Shown: positions 1 to 4,513 of the stretch, piece after piece
Position numbering within the stretch: the stretch's first letter is position 1
Layout: every line of letters starts with the position of its first letter
Assembly: GCA_041694215.1 (NCBI GenBank)
Contig: JASMTO010000137.1
Coordinates: 1 to 7,380, forward strand
Length of the DNA stretch: 7,380 bases
Direction: 5' to 3'
Source: Flexistipes sp041694215
GTDB lineage: Bacteria > Chrysiogenota > Deferribacteres > Deferribacterales > Flexistipitaceae
Translations under genes and position numbers: made by a program
Notes under the pieces: model-generated
The model's database searches: none
What the model was told of the DNA's origin: nothing
Seen by the model: only the letters and a program-made list of their open reading frames with translations

Positions 1-117
1 AAGGTGGTATATTTGGCAATTATGCAGGCATCCAAAAAATGGACAATGCCTCTCAGGGATTGGAAGCCCGCTATGAACAGGTTTCTGATAGAATATGAGG
101 AACGGTTGAGTGTATAA
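1..117 (+). CDS. IS256-family transposase, C-terminal end (partial)
   Basis: The first frame is open from base 1 to a TAA at 115-117 and gives 38 residues. They include the stretch SKKWTMPLRDWKPAMNRF and end in EYEERLSV. This matches the conserved C-terminal tail of IS256-family (Mutator-like, DDE) transposases, where a KKWT-P-R-W--A-N-F pattern is typical. The catalytic DDE residues lie upstream, outside the window, so completeness of the gene cannot be judged. A typical IS256 terminal repeat follows directly, so at least the right end of the element is intact. The family call is from recalled conserved residues; I am fairly sure of it. Confidence 0.88.
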   Translation, partial: KVVYLAIMQASKKWTMPLRDWKPAMNRFLIEYEERLSV

Positions 118-120
118 AAT

Positions 121-149
121 GGCACTTACACAAAATTATTTACAGGGTC
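121..149 (+). mobile_element. Right terminal inverted repeat of an IS256-family element
   Basis: Four bases after the transposase stop lies a sequence that, read inward from the element's outer edge (minus strand), begins GACCCTGTAAATAATTTTGT and ends in GTAAGTGCC. IS256-type ends have this form, a few G/C bases followed by TGT and an A/T-rich core containing TTTTGTGTAA. The outer boundary is probably at 149 or 150; the left end and the 8-9 bp target duplication are outside the window, so the exact edge is inferred. The element ends about two bases from the stop codon of the regulator gene at 152-562. Confidence 0.75.
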
Positions 150-151
150 GA

Positions 152-562
152 CTATGATTGAAAACAGTTATTGCAAATATAATAAATATTAGCTGTAACT
201 AATGTAATTTTATTATCTATATATGTGGAAAAAAATTCAATTAAATCCTCTGAGTCCATGAAAAAGTCTTTTACTTTTCCGCATTCCCAGCATATTAAAT
301 GTACATGATAGCCTTTATCAATTTCGTACATAGTTTTTCTGCCTTCGATAAAAAGCTCTGTAAGCAGATTTGATTCGACCAAGCTGTGAACATTTTTGTA
401 AATAGTGGCAAGAGAAGTTGTTGGGAGTTTCTCTTTTACTTTTTCATATAAGTCTTCAACATTAATATGCCCTGCTTCAGTTATCTCCCTCAGAATAACT
501 GTTCTCTGAGGAGTTGCCTTTAGTCCATAATCTTTTAATAATTGACTCATTTGATTTTGCAT
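152..562 (-). CDS. perR: Fur-family transcriptional regulator, PerR-like peroxide sensor
   Basis: This 136-residue protein has the Fur layout: an N-terminal winged helix (GLKATPQR near 14-20, recognition helix around 49-67) and a C-terminal metal-binding dimerisation domain. Two structural zinc pairs are visible, C91-x2-C94 and C130-x2-C133. Aligned by eye to Bacillus subtilis PerR with a constant offset of five, the regulatory site is H32 (H37), H86 (H91), H88 (H93) and D99 (D104); D85 is replaced by E80. An Asp at the D104 position is associated with peroxide sensing in PerR, while iron-sensing Fur has Glu there. Its divergent catalase neighbour supports a PerR role. No clear Shine-Dalgarno precedes the first ATG or the second at codon 5, so the start is uncertain. 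The stop codon sits about two bases from an IS256 end, so the last residues may have been altered by insertion. Confidence 0.87.
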   Translation of the reverse strand: MQNQMSQLLKDYGLKATPQRTVILREITEAGHINVEDLYEKVKEKLPTTSLATIYKNVHSLVESNLLTELFIEGRKTMYEIDKGYHVHLICWECGKVKDFFMDSEDLIEFFSTYIDNKITLVTANIYYICNNCFQS

Positions 563-573
563 AATTATTGTAA
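559..573 (-). promoter_or_regulatory. Candidate PerR box over the perR start codon
   Basis: The plus strand reads GCATAATTATTGTAA, which agrees with the PerR consensus TTATAATNATTATAA at 11 of the 14 defined positions. It covers the perR start codon (560-562) and the bases just upstream, where a TACAAT (-10-like, minus strand 572-567) also lies. Bound protein here would block transcription, which fits negative autoregulation as known for PerR. In AT-rich DNA such matches arise by chance fairly often, so this is a candidate only. Confidence 0.45.
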
Positions 574-635
574 CTTACTTAATAAACAGCAATTGTCAAT
601 CCGTAGTTTTTTTACTGGCGTTACCCCATTTTTTA

Positions 636-655
636 TTGTGTACACAAATTGATTA
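636..655 (+). repeat. 20-bp direct repeat with 12-bp palindrome, copy 1
   Basis: The sequence TTGTGTACACAAATTGATTA begins with a perfect 12-bp palindrome, TTGTGTACACAA. A second copy 58 bp away (694-713) matches at 17 of 20 positions. Palindromes built on GTATAC or GTGTAC are typical of operators of dimeric helix-turn-helix regulators such as the GntR family, but no such regulator gene is in the window. Confidence 0.5.
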
Positions 656-693
656 ACTTCGTCTATCACCAGGCTTTTAGACTGGTAAATATG

Positions 694-713
694 TTGTATA
701 CACAAATTTATCA
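694..713 (+). repeat. 20-bp direct repeat, copy 2
   Basis: The sequence TTGTATACACAAATTTATCA repeats 636-655 with three differences. Its palindrome is imperfect, since TTGTATACACAA has one mismatched pair. A shorter related string, TTGTGCAAATTAC, occurs at 761-773 and could be a decayed third copy. The start-to-start distance of 58 bp is about 5.5 helical turns. Confidence 0.5.
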
Positions 714-726
714 GTCTTTGACTGAT
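710..726. other. Hairpin, 7-bp stem with 3-base loop
   Basis: ATCAGTC, a TTT loop and GACTGAT form a perfect 7-bp stem that overlaps the end of the second 20-bp repeat. No T-run follows on either strand, so it does not look like an intrinsic terminator. Confidence 0.4.
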
Positions 727-866
727 GCTAAGGGAACACATCCGACATCGGCTGCTTCCTTTGTGCAAATTACATTGAAATCAGTATCATGTTAGCTAAC
801 TTTATGTAAAACTTGACTTTTATATAAAGTTTGGGGTGATACCAGGTAGTTTTTTTACCCCTGCCT

Positions 867-889
867 TATTTTTAAATTATTTAAAAATA
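867..889. promoter_or_regulatory. 23-bp perfect AT palindrome upstream of the catalase gene
   Basis: Arms TATTTTTAAAT and ATTTAAAAATA are perfect inverted repeats around one central T. The inner part (871-885) has the 7-1-7 geometry of Fur/PerR boxes and matches the PerR consensus at 10 of 14 positions. It lies about 94 bp upstream of the catalase -35 element, further than usual for simple repression. It may be an operator, a bent-DNA site or an AT-rich coincidence. Confidence 0.4.
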
Positions 890-982
890 CAAAGATAAGT
901 TGTGTGAAAATTTTGGAAATGAATAATTTAAAATAAGTCTAATAGTTAATTAATAATTTTTTTCCTTAAATATATATTATCA

Positions 983-1011
983 TTGACTACTGCTTTTTGG
1001 AAAGATATAAT
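983..1011 (+). promoter_or_regulatory. Sigma-70-type promoter of the catalase gene
   Basis: TTGACT at 983-988 and a perfect TATAAT at 1006-1011 are separated by exactly 17 bases. Transcription would start near 1018, leaving a leader of about 40 bases before the ATG at 1059. This is the best promoter in the window. With such a strong core, control is probably by repression, for which the PerR-like protein is the obvious candidate, although I see no strong PerR box overlapping it. Confidence 0.8.
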
Positions 1012-1058
1012 TTAAAGCACAGATTAAGCATATTAATAAAATCAAAAGGAGGGCTATA

Positions 1059-2513
1059 ATGAAAAAAAATAGCAAAAAATTTACAACAACAGATGCCGGA
1101 ATCCCTGTGTCCAGTGATGAATTTTCACTGACGGTGGGCGCTGACGGCCCAATTCTGATGCAGGATCACTATTTGATGGAGCAGATGGCTAATTTTAACC
1201 GGGAAATGATTCCTGACCGGCAGCCCCACGCCAAGGGTTCAGGGGCATTTGGTCATTTTGAAGTAACTGAAGATATTAGTGCTTACACAAAAGCTGCCTT
1301 GTTTCAGAAAGGCTCAAAGACCGAAGTACTTGCCCGTTTTTCAACAGTAGCAGGGGAAAGCGGCAGTCCCGATACATGGAGGGACGTTCGGGGCTTCGCT
1401 CTCAAATTTTACACCAGTGAGGGCAACTATGACATGGTAGGAAATAACACCCCTGTGTTTTTCATTCGAGATCCAATGAAATTTCAACATTTCATCCATT
1501 CCCAGAAGCGCAGAGCGGACAGCGGATTGCGGGATAATGATATGCAGTGGGATTTCTGGACTCAATCCCCAGAATCTGCCCATCAAGTTACAATATTAAT
1601 GAGTGATCGTGGTATCCCAAAAAGTTATAGACATATGAACGGATACTCAAGCCACACTTACATGTGGATAAATAGCAAAGGAGAACGTTTCTGGGTAAAA
1701 TATCATTTTAAAACTGATCAGGGAATCGAATGTCTCACACAAGAGGAAGGTGATCGTATTGCAGGTGAAGATGCGGATTATCATAGACGAGACCTTTTCA
1801 ATGCCATTAGAAAGGGAGACTATCCAAGCTGGACACTAAAAGTTCAAATTATGCCTTTTGAAGAGGCCCAAAACTACCGATTCAACCCATTCGACCTTAC
1901 AAAAGTATGGCCACACGAAGACTATCCGTTGCATGAAGTTGGCCGTCTGACTCTTAACCGTAATCCAAGCGATTTTCACACAGAAATTGAACAAGCAGCG
2001 TTTGAACCAAACAATCTCGTGCCAGGTATTGGAGCAAGTCCTGATAAAATGCTTCAAGCCCGTTTGATATCATACTCGGATGCACACAGGGCGCGGTTAG
2101 GGGTAAACTACAAACAGATTCCTGTTAACAGACCCAAAAGTCCAGTGTACAGTTACAGTAAAGGCGGAGCAATGCGGATTAAAAATGTATCCGATCCTGT
2201 CTACGCACCCAATACAAAAGGAGGGCCTAAAGCCGATGCTGAAAACTATCCTGAGGAAGCCATCTGGAGTGCCAGTGGAGATTTCATACGTTCTGCTTAT
2301 ACTTTGCGTAAAGATGACAATGATTGGGGACAGGCAGGTACATTGGTACGCAAAGTTATGAGCGAAGAAGAACGTGACAGACTTGTGTCCAATGTTATTG
2401 GTCATCTTTCAGATGGTGTTTCCGAACCTGTTCTTGAACGTGCGCTTGAATACTGGCGCAACATAGACAAAGAAATAGGTGACCGCATTGCCAAAGGGAT
2501 AGAAAATGGTTGA
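1059..2513 (+). CDS. katA: Monofunctional heme catalase (hydroperoxidase)
   Basis: This enzyme converts hydrogen peroxide to water and oxygen. The 484-residue protein is full length for a small-subunit catalase. Visible motifs are the distal histidine H57 in PHAKGSGAFG, the distal asparagine N129 in VGNNTPVFFIRDP, RFSTVAGE near 93-100, the SHTYMW region near 198-203, and the proximal heme ligand Y339 in RLISYSDAHRARLG. No signal peptide is seen, so it should be cytoplasmic. AGGAGG at 1047-1052, six bases before the ATG, fixes the start, and a near-consensus promoter lies at 983-1011. The divergent neighbour is a PerR-like regulator, the classical controller of catalase in many bacteria. No clear plus-strand terminator follows. 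The compact length without a C-terminal extension suggests the clade 3 type; that subclass is an inference. Confidence 0.97.
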   Translation: MKKNSKKFTTTDAGIPVSSDEFSLTVGADGPILMQDHYLMEQMANFNREMIPDRQPHAKGSGAFGHFEVTEDISAYTKAALFQKGSKTEVLARFSTVAGESGSPDTWRDVRGFALKFYTSEGNYDMVGNNTPVFFIRDPMKFQHFIHSQKRRADSGLRDNDMQWDFWTQSPESAHQVTILMSDRGIPKSYRHMNGYSSHTYMWINSKGERFWVKYHFKTDQGIECLTQEEGDRIAGEDADYHRRDLFNAIRKGDYPSWTLKVQIMPFEEAQNYRFNPFDLTKVWPHEDYPLHEVGRLTLNRNPSDFHTEIEQAAFEPNNLVPGIGASPDKMLQARLISYSDAHRARLGVNYKQIPVNRPKSPVYSYSKGGAMRIKNVSDPVYAPNTKGGPKADAENYPEEAIWSASGDFIRSAYTLRKDDNDWGQAGTLVRKVMSEEERDRLVSNVIGHLSDGVSEPVLERALEYWRNIDKEIGDRIAKGIENG

Positions 2514-2599
2514 TAAGTAAAAACGGGAAATATTGTAAACAGCACCCGGAAAATAAATTTTCAAATTACATAGCTGCTGGATATAATATTAAAAATGAA

Positions 2600-2635
2600 A
2601 AGCTAAGCTGGAAAAATAATCACCCGGCTCAGCTT
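2600..2635 (-). terminator. Intrinsic terminator behind the proline gene remnant
   Basis: On the minus strand, AAGCTGAGCCGG pairs with CCAGCTTAGCTT across a 12-base loop, giving a 12-bp stem with one G-U pair and one mismatch. A T-rich run (TTCATTTTTAA) follows at 2599-2589. It lies 22 bases after the stop of the minus-strand pseudogene, so it is probably the original terminator of the proline operon. On the plus strand no T-run follows, so it would serve the catalase gene poorly. Confidence 0.7.
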
Positions 2636-2657
2636 CAAAACATGTTAATAATTTAAA

Positions 2658-3031
2658 TTAATTATGGCCGTTTATCCCGAACATCTGTCTCAAAGCATGT
2701 GTTGCAATCTTAGGATTTTCTTTCAATCTTCTTTTGGGATATGGAAGCCAGTCTTTGCCAAAAGGCACGTAAACTCTGAGTCTGTGCCCTTCCTCAGCAA
2801 TAATTTTTCTGAGCTGTTCATCCACGCCGAGAAGCATCTGAAATTCATAATCTTCCCTTTTCAGGTTATATTTTCAATCAGCCTGAGTGATTCAAAAATC
2901 AGCTTTTCAACGTGGGTTGCAATACCTACATATGCCCCTTTTGCAAACAGTTTATCAAGACAGTGTATAAAATTTTGATTTACAATATATGGATCTTTGT
3001 AAACCAGCTCCCTCGGTTCGTTATAAATACC
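2658..3031 (-). pseudogene. Proline dehydrogenase, C-terminal fragment, frameshifted
   Basis: Read on the minus strand, this part resembles the C-terminal half of the monofunctional FAD enzyme proline dehydrogenase, which oxidises proline to pyrroline-5-carboxylate. Visible segments are YNEPRELVYKDP, the barrel strand AKGAYVGIATH, then, after a frame change, NLKREDYEFQMLLGVDEQL, GHRLRVYVPFGKDW and RRLKENPKI, ending at a TAA (2658-2660). The first frame stops at 2861-2863. Adding one A in the run at 2871-2874 restores a Glu-Lys-Tyr-Asn-Leu-Lys-Arg reading, so a one-base deletion is the likely cause. The N-terminal part of the enzyme is missing, and the segment is joined directly to a dehydrogenase fragment at 3029-3034. 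No activity is expected. Confidence 0.85.
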
Positions 3032-3301
3032 TTTGCTGTCATCATAATTACCGCCTATTATGACCTCGGCTTCTTTTGACTGTTTTGCATAATCAATATA
3101 GCCGCTAATATCGCTAAAAACATTTTTATCTATTACGGCATTCATGAAATTGGTAAAATCTTCCACATCGCCCATTTTAATTTTGGCGATTTCCGTTTCG
3201 AGAATTTCTCTTACATCACTCCACAGAGATTTGGGTATGTATGATCTTGATGCTGCAGAGCACTTTTGCCCCTGGTACTCATAAGCACCACGTATAATGC
3301 A
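3029..3301 (-). pseudogene. 1-pyrroline-5-carboxylate dehydrogenase, internal fragment
   Basis: This minus-strand segment reads as the middle of P5C dehydrogenase, the NAD enzyme that takes glutamate semialdehyde to glutamate. It begins at IIRGAYEYQGQKC, where the Cys is the catalytic nucleophile, and continues through SAASRSYIPKSLW, KMGDVEDFTNFMNAVID and IDYAKQSKEAEVIIGG to a Lys-Gly pair. There the reading passes in frame into proline dehydrogenase. An in-frame TAA at 3302-3304 ends the similarity upstream, so roughly the first 300 residues are gone, and the C-terminal part is also missing. No start codon or ribosome binding site fits. I take this as a deletion relic of a P5CDH-proline dehydrogenase operon, not a working bifunctional protein. 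Confidence 0.85.
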
Positions 3302-3680
3302 TTATTTGCCTGATAATCATTAACAAGTTGAAATAAAGTAGGTACCTCCTTCACTTATACACACAAAGTGCAATGCTATTGGTAAGGCACCAAACATAAA
3401 AGTTAAATATGGTTTCTGATATCAAATTTTATAGACATCGCATGGTACTGACGTTTTTCTGGTTCGCGGAATGCGAAACGGGTACCCCAGAATATTGGTG
3501 ATACCTAAATCCTGATGGGTGTCTGGTGCAGCTAGCATCGGCTTAAAGAAGCCAAAGCCTTCCTTACGCTGATAAATTTGTGGTACGCAATAAACATTAT
3601 GCTGACACAATTTTTGAAAACACAGGCGCAGCAAAGGTGCTTAATTTGCAAATATAATAGTTTTAGCAAATAGATCAAAA

Positions 3681-3700
3681 AAATGCATATAAATGCATAC
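3681..3700 (+). repeat. 10-bp tandem repeat, two copies
   Basis: AAATGCATAT is followed directly by AAATGCATAC, so nine of ten bases repeat. Each unit contains the palindrome ATGCAT, placing two such sites one helical turn apart. A GGAGG at 3704-3708 follows, nine bases before a TTG, but the resulting 39-codon frame is not convincing. Confidence 0.5.
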
Positions 3701-3765
3701 AGTGGAGGAATATCTACTTGACAAAAATCTTGTTATGGGTGCCCCCTTTTACCTTTTTCCCCCTG

Positions 3766-3778
3766 CACTTGCGAAGTG
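3766..3778. other. Small hairpin in a GC-richer patch
   Basis: CACTT, loop GCG and AAGTG make a 5-bp stem. It sits in a patch (about 3738-3803) with runs of C and G that is clearly less AT-rich than its surroundings; a second small stem, TGCC-TGC-GGCA, follows at 3791-3801. The purpose is unknown. Confidence 0.3.
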
Positions 3779-3848
3779 GAGACAATGGGGTGCCTGCGGC
3801 AGCATTTAACAGGGTAAACTTAGCTCTTAGCACTTAACACTAATTTTT

Positions 3849-3888
3849 CCCATAACCCATAACCCATAACCTAAAACCTAAAACCTTA
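3849..3888 (+). repeat. Heptamer tandem array reaching into a stop codon
   Basis: Five uninterrupted 7-bp units are visible: CCCATAA three times (3849-3869), then CCTAAAA twice (3870-3883), followed by a partial CCTTA. The TTA of that last piece is the stop codon (TAA on the minus strand) of the SurA-like gene. Just to the left, 3826-3842 contains looser 7-bp-spaced strings (TTAGCAC, TTAACAC, TAA), so the periodicity may extend further. Such arrays often vary in copy number by slippage. Their position at a 3' end suggests growth from the gene end into the spacer. Confidence 0.75.
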
Positions 3889-4401
3889 GAAATACTCAAT
3901 CGTGTGCTCCGCCCTCAACTCTGCAATGAGCTCGTCAAACATTCTTTCCCTTTTCTCATTGCTCAGTTTAATCTCCGCTTCCCTTTCAGAATCAATATTT
4001 TTCTCTTTCATGTAGCGTTGCATCTCTTGTTTTGTAAGATTAAGTTTGTTATTTATTTCCCGCTGCAAAAAAGCTGTAATATACATAGTGTTTTCAACCT
4101 TTTTGTTATCTTTTTGACCGTGCATATGCCCCTTTAGCAGGTCATTTTCAGGTGAAATCGTTTTCTTTGCTTTTTCCAATATAATGTGTCTATTGATGTA
4201 ATAATCAGCAAGCTTTTTTAAACCGGTCTCGGAATTCAGCAGTTTTTCATACTCATTGCCTAGAAAATTATTGACATATTCTTCCAATGTTGACTTTGTT
4301 ATAATCTCATCATCAAGTTGAGCAACTTTTTGTTCCGCACTAACAGTTGATAAAACTCCCGCCATAATAATCACCAGTAAAACACCTAAAACTTTTTTCA
4401 T
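3886..4401 (-). CDS. Exported SurA-like chaperone without a PPIase domain
   Basis: The start is taken at the ATG at 4401-4399, because AGGAGG lies seven bases upstream; an in-frame ATG 14 codons earlier lacks such a site. This gives 171 residues. Residues 1-22 form a Sec signal peptide (MKK, hydrophobic core, cleavage after VSA). Residues 26-80 resemble the SurA N-terminal chaperone domain: a short VAQLDDEIITK strand-turn, then helices ending in YYINRHIILEKAKK. The end (LTKQEMQRY at 122-130, ELRAEHTIEYF at 161-171) resembles the segments that flank the rotamase domain in SurA/PrsA proteins, but that domain is absent. A periplasmic chaperone role, perhaps for the cytochrome encoded just upstream on the same strand, is inferred from context. 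The family assignment is moderate and the client is a guess. Confidence 0.65.
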   Translation of the reverse strand: MKKVLGVLLVIIMAGVLSTVSAEQKVAQLDDEIITKSTLEEYVNNFLGNEYEKLLNSETGLKKLADYYINRHIILEKAKKTISPENDLLKGHMHGQKDNKKVENTMYITAFLQREINNKLNLTKQEMQRYMKEKNIDSEREAEIKLSNEKRERMFDELIAELRAEHTIEYF

Positions 4402-4484
4402 TAATTTCCTCCTAATCTTTTGTATATTTACCCGGAGAATCACCTAAATATTTAGATAAAAATCCGGACAAATATAATTACAGA

Positions 4485-4501
4485 AGGCGGAAAATCCGCC
4501 T
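4485..4501 (-). terminator. Weak intrinsic terminator or hairpin after the octaheme cytochrome gene
   Basis: AGGCGGA and TCCGCCT form a perfect 7-bp, GC-rich stem around a 3-base loop, 13 bases beyond the cytochrome stop codon. On the minus strand it is followed by TCTGTAATTATATTTG, a broken T-run, so termination may be partial. That would let some transcription continue into the SurA-like gene 113 bases downstream. It could instead protect the 3' end of the cytochrome message. Confidence 0.55.
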
Positions 4502-4513
4502 CCTGTTTAACTG

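Larger units (their letters stand above)
563..1058. other. Divergent intergenic spacer between perR and the catalase gene
   Basis: No convincing gene lies in these 496 bases. The only longish open frame (minus strand, 565-768) starts with TTG, has no ribosome binding site and resembles nothing I know. The spacer instead carries regulatory-looking structure: a candidate PerR box at the left edge, two copies of a 20-bp sequence with a TTGTGTACACAA-type palindrome (636-655 and 694-713), a 7-bp stem hairpin (710-726), a 23-bp AT palindrome (867-889) and the catalase promoter (983-1011). It is longer and more structured than two simple promoters need, and may include remains of a lost gene or element. 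Confidence 0.6.
3302..3885. other. Gene-free region with fragments and repeats
   Basis: Nothing in these 584 bases is recognisable as an intact gene. A minus-strand frame of about 70 codons (3422-3634) begins at TTG just after a stop, has no ribosome binding site and resembles no family I know. An isolated AGGAGG on the minus strand (3350-3345) has no start codon at a useful distance, which suggests the upstream remains of a gene cut off at the pseudogene boundary near 3302. The right half holds a 10-bp tandem repeat, a small hairpin and a heptamer array, listed separately. It looks like a scar of repeated insertion and deletion. Confidence 0.55.

Noticed and set aside
594..599. TTGACA on the minus strand upstream of perR as a -35 element
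   Set aside because: At 16-18 bases there is no acceptable -10; the nearest TACAAT is 21 bases away, so it does not form a normal promoter.
565..768. Minus-strand open frame of 67 codons directly upstream of perR
   Set aside because: It starts with TTG, has no ribosome binding site, resembles no known family and runs through the palindromic repeats of the spacer.
636..773. CRISPR-like array suggested by repeats in the perR-catalase spacer
   Set aside because: Only two good copies of 20 bp exist, with diverged sequence and no cas genes in the window.
2514..2600. Plus-strand terminator right after the catalase gene
   Set aside because: Only short stems such as GAAAAT/ATTTTC are visible, with no GC-rich stem and T-run together.
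2664..2978. Plus-strand open frame of 104 codons opposite the proline gene remnants
   Set aside because: The opposite strand carries clear proline dehydrogenase similarity; this frame is its shadow.
3422..3634. Minus-strand open frame of about 70 codons
   Set aside because: It starts at TTG just after an in-frame stop, lacks a ribosome binding site, and I recognise no domain. It is mentioned only as possible debris.
3718..3837. Plus-strand 39-codon frame after GGAGG, starting with TTG
   Set aside because: The start is rare, the spacing is long and the product shows no domain or signal; the Shine-Dalgarno-like string is probably chance.
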